Translations under genes and position numbers: made by a program
Notes under the pieces: model-generated
What the model was told of the DNA's origin: nothing
Seen by the model: the letters and a program-made list of their open reading frames with translations, nothing else
Database searches by the model: none
In this document: positions 17,247-28,316 of the stretch, in pieces
Layout: each line of letters starts with the position of its first letter
Numbering within the stretch: the stretch's first letter is position 1
Source of the DNA: Bicyclus anynana
Taxonomy: Eukaryota; Arthropoda; Insecta; Lepidoptera; Nymphalidae
DNA: 64,000 bases
NCBI RefSeq assembly: GCF_947172395.1
Contig: NC_069090.1
Location: 12,538,329-12,602,328, forward strand
Direction: 5' to 3'

Positions 17247-19530
17247 AGCTGCTCTGCCGTGTAAACCCAAAACACTGTAACTTGAGTTACAGTGTTTGGG
17301 TTTATAGCGCTCATTTGACTAATTTTGATGAGCTTTATACCCCAATAAAAAAAAAATGATTTTTTTTAAATATTTATGGAGATATGAGTATACCAACAAG
17401 ACTGTAATTCGAAAAAAGTCATAGTTTATAAAAGCATAAAACTGTAATTTGAGTTACAGTATTTTGGCTTTACTTTTTTCGCGAAACAAAAGTTACAGTG
17501 TTCTCCCTAGCCAATAGTTTTTGAGCCATCAAGTAGAGCATTTTAGCCTGCGGGAGGTTCCTACATTCAGTGGCCGTTTGGCAATGCGTGTAAGTGAACG
17601 CTACAGTTAGGTTATAAAAGATATTAGTGCATCGGGTAATTTACTTTTGCAAAAATGATTACAAAGAAATATACAACATTATAATTACTCCACGATGGCG
17701 TCAACATTAAACCATGTTTTGATTGAATAGGAAAATATTAATAACAAAGAATGTTCTGAACCTAACAGGCCATACGATAAGGAGATACGGTCAAACAGAC
17801 CAGAGGTTGACAACTACTATAAGAATTCAGAGTTTATTTTCGAATGTCGCTATGATATAAGTCCTTTAATATCACTAAGCCCTCCCCCAAGCCATACCCC
17901 AGAAAAATCAAGCAAGCGATGAAAAAACAACCAAAAAAATTAAACAGCCCCAACAGACTATCAAAATTGGAACATTTAACGTAAAATCTGTAAAAATACA
18001 GAAAAAATTTTAGAACTAACATGCAATATATTTATGAAGGGCTGCACAATCAAAAATACATATTATGCTACAAAGGTGAAACAATCGGCCAGAATGGAGT
18101 TGGTTTTTTAATAAAAAAAGAACTTAAATGTTAAATTACAAGCTTTTTAGCACATTCAAATCGAGTTGCGCTACTAAAATTGAAATACAAATATACGCAC
18201 AAACTGAAAACTCTGCAAATGAAGAAATCAACTCATTCTACGAAATGCTTCGGGTTGCTCAAAGCCAGGCAGAAGAAAACATCGTCGTTATCGGTGATTT
18301 TGACGCAAAAGTTGGCCAGTCCAAAATAGAAAACCTTGTAATGGGAATATTCGGATATGGAAAGAGAAACGAAGGAGGAGATATACTCATTGGAACATAG
18401 AATGTCAATTATGAACTCTTTAAAGCTCGAGCAAATCGAAAATGGATCTGACTCTCGCCATACGGCAAAGTAAGAAACGAAATCGATTTTATTTTGTCTA
18501 ATCACCGATCGAAGGTAAGAAACGTAGAGGTGCTATGGCCCTACCAACCTAGAGTACTGGGTTTTAAAATATACCAACCGGAAATGCAACATGTAGAAGA
18601 AGATATCCAATTTTCTTACAACAAACTAGCTGACACTATCATCACCAGCCTACCACGTAGATATAATAATACAGAACTAAATACTATAGACAAAATACTC
18701 AGTGAAACTATGCGAATTCTTCTTACAAGACGAACTGAACTTATGAAAACAAAACAAAAATCTAAAGAAATGGCAGAAGAATTGAGACAATTATTTGAAG
18801 CTTCAAGAAAATCAATCAATAATGACTACAAACACTAACAAAACAATAGAGAACATAAAAGACTACAGAAGCACGAAAAAAGCCTCAAAAAAAAAGAAGT
18901 GACCACACACAAAACCTGGATCCAAAACTTGAAACTGAAACTAAAACCAGACAAGATATCATGAACTTCGCTACAGATTTCTACATACACTTAAATAATA
19001 ATACATCAAACACAATCTCTTGTTCTAGAACCAAAGATTCAATAGGAAGCCCTCCAGACATATTATGTGATGAACCTGTGGTTGAACATGGAAGTTAGCA
19101 AACACATTCAAAAACTCAGAACAGAAAAGCCCTGCTGCCATGTTAGCCCGTTCACTATATGCCTATGAACAATAACACAAAAAATACAGTATTTCAGTTA
19201 AACATATTGAAGAGCTACTTATAAAGCCAAGAAACTGTAACTATAAATAGAGTGTTTTGGTTTGACAAGTAAGCTTAATTTGTTACGCCTTTGCTATGAC
19301 AATACAAGTTTATAAAGATTATTGCAAATGTATTTACAGGATTGCCCTAAAACTTACATGGCTATATAGGTTACAAAAATATCTTTCGATTGATACCTAA
19401 TACTACACATTTTATAAGAATAATGTAGCTTAAATCAACCAAAATGCAAAAAAACTTTTAAACGCCGATTTCTCAAAACTGGGTTTTCTGAGATACAGTG
19501 TTTTGGGTTTACACGGCAGAGCAGTGAGCC
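17247..19530. mobile_element. 2.3-kb element with TIRs and palindromic subterminal repeats
   Basis: The left end CTGCTCTGCCGTGTAAACCC is the exact complement of the right end GGGTTTACACGGCAGAGCAG. Inside each end are repeats of ACTGTAA and TTACAGTGTTTTGGG, including a near-perfect palindrome CACTGTAACTTGAGTTACAGTG (17273-17295 region). Related blocks lie at 17430-17500 and 19225-19265. It interrupts a SINE 2 copy: CTCAGCAG is left and TGAGCC right, contiguous in intact SINEs. The middle carries an RTE-like LINE remnant instead of a transposase. Confidence 0.7.
17900..19150 (+). pseudogene. RTE/BovB-like LINE remnant (endonuclease part)
   Basis: Broken frames keep the start KIGTFNVKSV of an EEP endonuclease, then VIGDFDAKVGQ (GDFN-type catalytic motif, 18285-18320), FGYGKRNEGG and a charged linker at 18494-18838. 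Several stops and no RT core remain. It lies wholly inside the TIR element 17247-19530, either inserted there or captured. Confidence 0.7.
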
Positions 19531-20990
19531 AAATATGGGTTGATAACGATAAATTTTCTCAACGCTCGTCAACAAACTTTAACGGCAGGTGTCCTCAGAT
19601 CCTCATCGTACGCATCGGACGTATCGCATCAAATGAATTTTAGTATTCTTTGCATAGAAAATCGTACAAGTGGGTCCACAAATCGCATCGAACTGATTTC
19701 ACCTACCGTAATATTTAAATATCCGTTTGGTGTGATGCATCCTTTTTTCTGATTGTGTAGGCTTCAGCGGCGTCACAGGGTGTCTGTTTGTGAGTTTGGG
19801 CGAGCGCAGAACCTTCGTCTGATGGGGCCCGAAGGCAGAAGTAGAGCAGATGGGCGGAACGACTTTCTGAGGGCGTCTCCTCTGAGACTCGGACCTCGGC
19901 TTAGGACCGTTCGGGAAGGGTGTTTCGGCCTAAGTGTATCAGTCCGGAAGCCCCCGAGATCGTGAGTTAAAAAGCCCACGTCTGGGTGACGTCAGATATC
20001 GGGGACAAAAAAGGCGAAGGATTTGAACCAGGAACTTATTTCAGTTTGCATTTATCCGTTATTTATGCGTCACTTCCAATTGAGCTACCAGGGTCACGCG
20101 ATGCATCCGATACGTACGGTCGATCAGTGGACGTCTACCATAAAGAAACACTGTCCAGTATTTATGTAAGAGAAAACCGAGAAGTCAGAAGAAGAGTAAA
20201 AGATAGTATTTGAATAAATTCTTGCTTCACTTTTCATCAAGGAGAAGCTTTGCTTATTATATTTGCTTTTAGAAAACAAACAGAAATTCTGTATTTTAAA
20301 ATGATATGACAGAAAACATGAGACAGTATTGCGTTGCATGCTGAAACGAGAGCTCTATTCTTTGAAACAAGACGTTAGAAGTAACGTAAGTAATTGGATA
20401 TCATGTTTAGAATTCGCCGTAGAATGTGTAGTTCACGAAACAAATACAACGGAGTGGTTTCATAAAGAAATTATCGTCCAATATCTCCATATAATATTGA
20501 ATTTTAACAAAATATTATAAAAGGAGGTTGGCGAAAGTGGGAGTCACACTGAATTGTCGTACATTCATACATTTGTATTGATTAAAACTATTATTTTGTA
20601 AGATGCTTGAAAAAAATATATTGAGATTTAACAGAACGGGATTCAAAAGAAAAAAAGTGCATTTTATTAACAAAAAAAGTTGTTTGCAAAAACGCCTTGT
20701 CGTAATTATGAAGCAATCACGCAGTTGTATGTCAGCGGTGGTGGTTTTCACATTTATGTATAAATGAGGTACCTACTAATTTAATGTATATCTTTATTCC
20801 CTGCTTTTTAAGACTGCTTGCCATTAATTTTTTTCTTAGTTTAATCACGATAAACAACTATTAACAGGTTTTCATTATGCAGGCTAATTCTATCAGCTAG
20901 TCCTAAAATACATGCAATCTCGCCATTTTCCTTTGTTTAGTAATTGAAGTAAGCGTGGCCAAGAATTCTTGAAAACTGTTACAATGTTAG
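19531..20990. other. Mostly unassigned, with one G+C-rich repeat
   Basis: 19531-19560 is the remainder of the split SINE 2. 19755-20010 is G+C-rich (GGGTGTCTGTTTGTGAGTT, GGCCCGAAGGCAGAAG); a related GTGTCTGTTTGTGAGTTACGG lies on the minus strand at 22525-22555. Open frames here show no family signature. 20215-20990 shows nothing. Confidence 0.35.
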
Positions 20991-21004
20991 TGTAAATTAA
21001 GTTT

Positions 21005-21330
21005 CATCATCATCATCATTGACAGCCCATGTTCGGGCTCACTATTGAGCACGAGTCTCCTCTCAGAATGAGAGGAGTTAGGCCAATAATCCACCACGCT
21101 GGTCAATGCGGATTAGTAAGTAGACTTCACATACATAAAGAAATAAGAAAATTCTCAGGTATGCAGGTTTCCTCGCGATGTTTTTCCTTCACTCTTTGAG
21201 ACACGTGATAATTAATTTCTTAAAATGCACGTAACTGAAAAGTTAAAGGTGCATGTAGGGCATTCAGGATTTGAACCTATACCCTCCGAATAGAAGGCGA
21301 AGGTCATAACCACTCGGCTATCACGGCTCT
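21005..21330 (-). mobile_element. SINE 2, near full length
   Basis: Starts (on +) with CATCATCATCATT and ACAGCCCATGTTCGGGCTCAC, continues with the CTCTCAGAATGAGAGG hairpin and ACACGTGATAATTAATTTC, and ends with ACTCGGCTATCACGGC, the complement of the tRNA-like head. Confidence 0.85.
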
Positions 21331-21949
21331 ACAATGTTACTAATCTAAAATGATTACATTTTGTACAATGGCTACTGTGCGAAAATGTGAATTAGTGGGC
21401 TAAGGATGATTTTGAATATTTTAGACCTTATAGATCACTATCATATATACCTAGATAAGTTCAAAGTGCCGACGGACATTGTGCTCTCAAGGTGCATGAA
21501 TGACAGCCCTGTAATGTATTAATCCAGCGTAAACTCTATTTCCATCCCAAATTAAGCCGAGTCGCGGCACACATAAACTTTCGCCTCTATATTAATAAAA
21601 TAATAATTATAATTTATTTGCTAAAACATGGGTTTTAGCAGATACAATAAATACAATTCACAATTAATGACCCAAACATGTTTTGCCGCAAATTAGGCGT
21701 GAATTTTTTTAAATCATGTAATACATTATAAATGTTCTAATTATTATATATGTAACATGTTGATTTGATTGAAAATAAAGTGACATACAGTAAAATCACC
21801 ACAACTATAATACCAATAGTAAAATAATTCTAAAGTAATGAAAATAATTTTAATTCAAAAGTAATTTAATGCTTAAATACTATTTTGGCTGAGAGCATTG
21901 AAAATATGTTTTTTGAAACTCTGCAATTCTAGTAAAGCAACTCAACTGA

Positions 21950-22335
21950 AAGACATTCGTGTCGCCGCACATGGGCCACTCGCGACAGTCACAACCGCCG
22001 CCACAAATAGCAAGAAGGGGCCACAAAAGTAGCATAAGCGCGCTACAGCTTGTGGCCGGTGGTCGAAACTTGCGGTCGGTGGCTGCTACTTTTCAATTCT
22101 AACAGGTTTACTGAGACTGAGAGAGAGGGAGGGAGAGGGATGCAGAATCGCGCAAGTGGCGTGTGGCGTCGTTTAGTGGCCGGAGCCGGCCACAAGAAGC
22201 CAGCAGCGACGATTATAGCGTGTGGCGGTCACCAGCGTCAACTGTATGCGGCGAGTCCATATGAAATGTATGTAATATGACGGTAACGGCGTTTTGTGGT
22301 TGTGGCCGGTGGCCCGTGTGTGGGAGCCTTAAGGA
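21950..22335. mobile_element. G+C-rich foldback element
   Basis: A sharp composition island. The left end GCACATGGGCCACTCGCGAC and the complement of the right end CACACACGGGCCACCGGCC face each other, and GTGGCCGG/CCGGCCAC motifs recur inside. The frame at 22050-22280 follows from high G+C content and has no domain. Confidence 0.5.
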
Positions 22336-22659
22336 TTTGTGTCGCTTTGTATACAGCAATTGTTATTTAATGTCAAGGGAGGCAGATGCCCTTTTCTGCT
22401 TCCCTTGTAATCGGTCTTGTGCCGTTAGATGAATATTTTTACTGTGGGGAAATAAAAGTACTAAATCGTCAACAAAAAAAAGGACTTCTGCGGTCAATGG
22501 GTAAGCCGCGACGGGGCTTTCCCGAAAGCCGTAACTCACAAACAGACACGCCCTATCGATAAAATAAAGAAAATAATATATTATTGTTAGAAGAAAACAA
22601 ATATACCTAATCGTAGAGAAAACATATCGTTCCCATAATGTTTAAGTTTTCAAATTAGA

Positions 22660-22868
22660 GACTTCACACACGCAGAGAATTAGGAAAATTTTTTGGTGTG
22701 CAGGTTTCTTCACGATGTTTTTCCTTCATCGTTTGAGACACGTGATATTTAATTTCTTAAAATACACACAACTGAAAAATTGGAGGTACATGCTTAGGGC
22801 CGGATCTCAACCCACACCCTCCGGAATCAGAGGCAGAGGTCATATCCACTGCTATCACGGCTCACCTA
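22660..22868 (-). mobile_element. SINE 2, partial
   Basis: Complement of SINE 2 from the CACACGCAGAGAATTAGG block to GCTATCACGGC. Confidence 0.8.
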
Positions 22869-22947
22869 CACCACCCTACTACTTACCTAGCCTAATTAAA
22901 TAGTACAAAAAACAAAAGAACTTCTTTTTGCAACTTCTGCAACTTTT

Positions 22948-23269
22948 TTTTTATTCTTTACAAGTTAGCCCTTGATTACAATCTCACCTGATGGTAAATG
23001 ATGATGCAATCTAAGATTTTAGCGGGCTAACTTGTTTGGAGGAGGATGAAAATCCACACCCCTCTCGGTTTCTACACGGCATCGTACCGGAACGCTAAAT
23101 CGCTTGGCGGTACGTCTTTGCCGGTAGGGTGGTAACTAGCCACGGCCGAAGCCTCCCACCATCCAGACCTGGACAAATTAAGAAAATCTTAATCTGCCCA
23201 GCCGGGGATCAAACCCAGGACCTCCGTTTTCTAAATCCACCGCGCATACTACTGCGCTACGGAGGCCGT
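22948..23269 (-). mobile_element. SINE 1, full-length
   Basis: Oligo-T start, ACAAGTTAGCCCTTGATTAC tail, TTTCTACACGGCATCGTACC body and tRNA-like head ending CTGCGCTACGGAGGCCGTC. Confidence 0.85.
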
Positions 23270-23659
23270 CAAAGAAGGGTTTTACTGGGACCAACGATTT
23301 TAAGTAGTACTTACGACGGTAAAATTGATAAAGGAGTACGAGATCGAAAATTATCTAAAATTCATACAACCTTATTGAATTGCATAGTTAAATATGATGC
23401 TAATTAGATACTTAAAACTGGTTCAACTACCGCAGTTATTTTACAGCAAAACTGTTAGGAAGTTGGAAAATGAGTTCGAAGTTTTAATTAATATTTACTT
23501 TATAAAATTAGAAGAGTAACTTCAGCGTATAGTTGACTCTTAATAGTAATCAAACAACTTCCAGAACGATGTTATTAATTTTACGTGATTTTTTGAGAGA
23601 ATTAAGTCAAAAATCACGTAAATTAATAACTAGAAGAACCTTGAATTAGAAGGGGAGTG

Positions 23660-23800
23660 TTGATCGATCGTCAAGGAATTCCTTAACCCTACATCTAGTA
23701 GTCACAAGTCCTGGACTTTGCTTGGTGTTTTTCTGACTACCACGCGATGGACCCGGCACCTGCACGGTGAATCCATGGAATGCTAAGATTTTGTGGGCTT
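23660..23800 (+). repeat. Dispersed repeat, CACAAGTCCTGG family
   Basis: TTGATCGATCGTCAAGGAAT, AGTCACAAGTCCTGGAC and GGTGAATCCATGG are shared with 31370-31475. Confidence 0.5.
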
Positions 23801-24518
23801 ATCATGTAGGACAGAGAATAGGGAAACATCATTCTATTTTCCATACGAAATAATAATAAATATAGGTATATATAGCAAAAAGCCACGATTGTGAGTGTAA
23901 TAGGCCATATTTTATCCCACTAGTCTCACGGGAACAAAGTAAACACACTCTCCCACTAATACCAACATCCTCTGAATAACACACGGATTATTATAATTCG
24001 CTATCACGACATAGTAAACACATGTATTGAGTAGGTAGTTTCGCTTTCAACTTATGAAACGACGCCAAGTTAATGTTTGATTGTGAAGTTCTCTGTCTAT
24101 ACTTATAATAAATGTGTAGAGAGGTCAATTCTGTAAATGAAATATATTTCTAAAATAACTATCAGTGGGTAATGATCGATACTGATAACAAAAATGCATT
24201 CAGTATTTTTTTTTTCTGGCTGTCTGTATGTTCGTTATAAAAACAAAAACAACTCGACGGATTTTAACGAAACTTGGTACCATTATTCTTCATACTCCTG
24301 GGCAGGTTATAGTGTACTTTTCATTACGCTACAATCAGTAGGAGCATAGCAGTGAAGGGAAATGTTGGGAAAACGGGAGAAGTTACTCCACATTTACCTA
24401 AAGAGGTCTAAGAGCGGACGAAGTCAAACAACAAAAGAGTGTGCATTGACCATAATAACGTGTAATGTCTCGAATTACCCCATTTAATTTCGCGGGCGGA
24501 GACGCTGATGTCAGCTAG

Positions 24519-24744
24519 TCTATACTAATATTATAAAGCGAAGAGTTTGTTTTGTTTGTTTGTTTGTTTGTTTGTTTGTTTGTTTGATTGATTGAACGCG
24601 CTAATCTCAGGAACTAATGGTCCGATTTGAAAAATTCTTTCAGTGTTAGATAGCCCATTTATCGAGGAAGGCTATAGGCTATTTTGTCCCCGTATTCTTA
24701 CGGGAACAGGAACCACGCGGGTAAAACCGCGCGGCGTCAGCTAG
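24519..24744 (+). mobile_element. Helitron-like element, Lep1-type
   Basis: Begins TCTATACTAATATTATAAAG, carries a (GTTT)n run (24547-24590), and ends ACCGCGCGGCGTCAGCTAG with hairpin plus CTAG. The end of another copy abuts it on the left (GATGTCAGCTAG). Confidence 0.75.
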
Positions 24745-24803
24745 TTTAAAATAAAGTGCTTTGGCAAGGAAATAGTTTTAATTACCACATTAATTATATG
24801 TCA

Positions 24804-25099
24804 TAGGTATGTCACCGTAAAATTCTTAATAGGTACTTTTAGTTTATAATCTATCTCGCGAGATTATGAACTGTCGATAGATTGTAAAAACTATACATAC
24901 TCTTATGAATCGGAACATGAGTGGCTCAGAAACCAAAGTTAGGGTTAGGTTAGGCACTTTTTATTTTTTTAATTATGAACGTACAAATAAAAAAAATAAT
25001 TAAAAATTTTGTGCGGTTCACAATCTATCGACAGTTCACAATCTCGCGAGATAGATTACAATCTAACGCTATTTACAATTTTACGGCGACATAACCATA
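24804..25099. mobile_element. MITE of about 296 bp, long TIRs
   Basis: The arms of about 95 bp start GGTATGTCACCGTAAAATT (left) and GGTTATGTCGCCGTAAAATT (complement of right). Both contain AATCTATCTCGCGAGATT and AACTGTCGATAGATTGT. No coding capacity. Confidence 0.85.
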
Positions 25100-25589
25100 C
25101 AAGTACATTATTATTCCTACTATTTGGGGTTTCTGTGACTGCGTGTACTTATATTTTATACGTGCAAATAATTGAGGGTTACGATGATTTTTTTTTTTTA
25201 TTTATTTGGGTTAACAAACAGTTAACGATAAGATTACAATTCAAAAAAAAAATACTGACATTAAAACTAAATCGTTAACCTACACCGTTAACCACAGATT
25301 AATAATGGGCCCTTACAACGAATTCATTAGGTAGGTTTATATTGACATGAGCTGACTGCTGAAATCATAATCTCTGTACGAGATTGATCAACGTGTTACA
25401 TAATCTTGTCGATAATTAAGCGATGAAACACACCTGTCGTGTCAACCCTCACATAATAAACCTATTGGCACATAACATATCATTATGTTGATTCATTGCC
25501 TCTAGTAAATCAAAGCGAAATCTATCTATCAGTGGCATAGGATGGAATTTAGACGAAGGTAAGCCATCCCAAAGAAAAGCAAATTTATA

Positions 25590-25905
25590 CATCATCATCA
25601 TCATTATCAACCCATATTCGGCTCACTGCTGAGCTCGAGACTCCTCCTAGAGCGAGAGAGCTTAGCCCAAAAGGCCAGCAGGCCCAATGCGGATTGGTAG
25701 ACTTCACTCACGCAGAGAATTAAAAAAATGGTATGAAGGTTTCCTTACGATGTTTTTCCTTCACCGCTTGAGATACGTGATATTTAATTTCTTAAAATGC
25801 ACACAACTGAAAAATTGGAGGTGCATGCCTCGGACCGGATTCGAACCCACACCCTCCGGAATGGAGGGAGACCGAGATCATATCCACTGGGCTATCACGG
25901 ATCTC
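25590..25905 (-). mobile_element. SINE 2, full-length
   Basis: From CATCATCATCATTATCAACC to GGGCTATCACGG. Followed at 25918 by an RTE 3' fragment. Confidence 0.85.
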
Positions 25906-25917
25906 TACATCTATACA

Positions 25918-26100
25918 TCATCATCATCATCATCATATCAGCCGATGGACGTCCACTGCAGGATATACGGCCTTTTGAAGGGACTTCCAAACATCACGAT
26001 ACTGAGTCAGTCTACCTGGTTGGGGGTTGACTAACACTGCGCTTTCTAGTGCGGGGTCGCCATTCCAGCACTTTTGGATCCCAACGTGCAAATTCATCAT
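25918..26100 (-). pseudogene. RTE-type LINE 3' fragment
   Basis: (CAT)n tail, then the complement of the RTE end (GCCGATGGACGTCCACTGCA, CGCTTTCTAGTGCGGGGTCG). Confidence 0.85.
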
Positions 26101-26811
26101 ACAGCGTGATGTAAACTCCGGTTTTGTCATAATTATATCTAGATACAGCACGACAATGAATATGTGTGGATTTTTAAAGGTCCCTAAACCCTGCGGGAAT
26201 CGGCTTGCGTGAACTTTTCGCCGCTGCTATCTATCGATATTTATAATAAAACTGTAACAGGTCAAATTTTGTACATGGAAGATATTTTGAAAATTTAGTT
26301 GGTGGGCACTAATTAATCGATACTGAAGTCAAGTCAATCTGTACTGTCTGTCTGTATTTAATGCTAACCGGGCATCGCGCTGAAACTACTAAATGAATTT
26401 AAAAGAAACTCGGCATTATTTGAGATCTCAACCCCCACAAAACCACAAACGTTACCATTATATAATATTAAATACATTTAAAAGAAATATTGCAGCATCT
26501 CCATCGCGGTATAACAAAAAAATAAGAAAAATGATTTTTCCGGCCGACGTTACCAAGAGGCTCTTGTTTTGCAGCTGTCATGATATGACTCGGTTCTCGA
26601 CGTGTTGATTTTACGAAAGGTTTCCATTTTTATCTTTGAACTACTTATAAAATCTTACTCTTCTCTTTCACATTTTTGTCGTAAAACTTACATTTTTTGG
26701 ATTTTCTTATTGTTTATTAGCCATTTTTACTATGTAGGTTCATGCTTGTAGGTACATCGAGAGCTAGGAATGACTCATTCTGTGAATTTATGATACCTCA
26801 TACCCAGTGGC

Positions 26812-26984
26812 GTGTACCGTCAAGCAATTTAGCGTTCCGGTACGATGTCGTGTAGAAACCGAAAGTGGTGTGGATTTCATACTCGTCCTAAAAAGTTAGC
26901 CCGCTTACATCTTAGATTGCATCATCACTTACCATCAGATAAGATTGTAGTCAAGGGCTAACTTGTATATAATAAAAAAAAAAC
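26812..26984 (+). mobile_element. SINE 1, 3' half
   Basis: AGCAATTTAGCGTTCCGGTACG through the GGGCTAACTTGTATA tail and oligo-A; the head is missing. Confidence 0.8.
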
Positions 26985-27149
26985 TGTCGCCAGATCCCGA
27001 CCCTAGCTTTGCAACCCTTCGCTACAGTAAAGTTTGATTGATCTTTCGAAGGATATCTGCGAAGCTAATTGACTGTCGACTGTAGACACACGTCCTCAAG
27101 TTATGTCAAGGAAAATTAAAAAAAAATACGTTTTATACTTTTATGGTTA

Positions 27150-28172
27150 AAGGTTTAGATCCAATGCTGGACATAGGCCTCTTGTTAGTAATCCAAACTA
27201 CTGTCTCAGGTCGTCATCATTCAGCGGCTCTCTGTAAAGCGCTTGATGTTATAAGTTCAAACGGGATTATAAGCTGCTGCAGGCAGCTGCTATTAGCGTT
27301 AGCTTTACTGACTCACTGACGGTTGGCCTTGTCCACAGGCTGGGGTAGTCGTGCTCTAGAGTGGAGATCACGTACCAGCAAGCGCAGTGTCGGACGCTCT
27401 CCAGCCAAGTGATCCGATGTCATGAAGAAGGCATTTTTCACAATAAAATGGATGACATGGAAACGACAGAACAGACGAACTAGCAGGCAAAGGTACAAAA
27501 CTGAAGGTTGCTGGACCACTTCCAATGGTACCAATGTAGGGTATTGGTACCATTGAAAGTGACTACAAAACATAGCTTCGCAAGGAGACTTTGATGTCAC
27601 ATGCAGAGTTATGGGCTAACACGAATGACTGCAAACACACAGAAGAGGCGTTACCAACCCACGTTTAACGATAAAACTGATTAAACTTAATCGTAGCAAA
27701 CTTAAAACAGGAACAGAACTAATTACAGGGCACTGCTCACTAAATAAACACCTTATAGTTCAAGGTATAACCGACAGCAGCAGAGCATGCAAGAAGAAAC
27801 TCCAATACATGCTTAGATGCAGAGGTGTATCCGTACAGCGCGCAGCATACATTGAAACTCCAGCAACACTCCATGAGGCATTCGGAGACCTGGGTGGCCT
27901 GCTAAATTTCTGGAGCGAGCTCAGTTGGCTGGAGTGACTCCAGCGGGGACCAGCACCAAATGAACCAAACTAGACGGCCCAGGATAGAAGAAGAAGGTAG
28001 TGGGAAGTGGATGAGGAAGGTAGAGGATCGTGTGAGGTGGCGCGTTCTCGGAAAGGCTTATTCCAGCAGTGGAAGGATACAGGCTGATGATGAAAGCGTT
28101 GTATGTTCTGTGATGCTCCTACTGAAGATGGACTAACACCGTGTTTTCCAGTGCTGGGTCGGCATTCCATTT
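27150..28172 (+). pseudogene. Mixed LINE remnants, including an RNase H-like C-terminus
   Basis: 27150-27410 and 27975-28172 resemble RTE 3' ends. Between them, frameshifted plus-strand pieces give TGHCSLNKHL (about 27725-27755), MLRCRGVSVQRAAYI (about 27810-27855) and LGGLLNFWSELSWLE (to 27937). These are typical of the RNase H-side C-terminus of insect non-LTR elements. Not functional. Confidence 0.6.
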
Positions 28173-28219
28173 CATTCCATTTTAAAATATAACCACGTAT
28201 TCATGTACCTACATCTTCT

Positions 28220-28225
28220 TTTATT
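28220..28225 (-). terminator. Poly(A) signal of gene B
   Basis: AATAAA on the minus strand, 92 nt past the TAA of gene B. Confidence 0.6.
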
Positions 28226-28316
28226 CAAATTAAATAATAAATTAAAAAAGTACAAAGAACTGGAACTATTTTTATAAAGTCAAAACTCCATTGACACCTA
28301 ACACCGGTTCACAAAA

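Noticed and set aside
22050..22280. Plus-strand frame of 76 aa in the G+C-rich island
   Set aside because: Open by composition; basic low-complexity peptide without domain or splice context.
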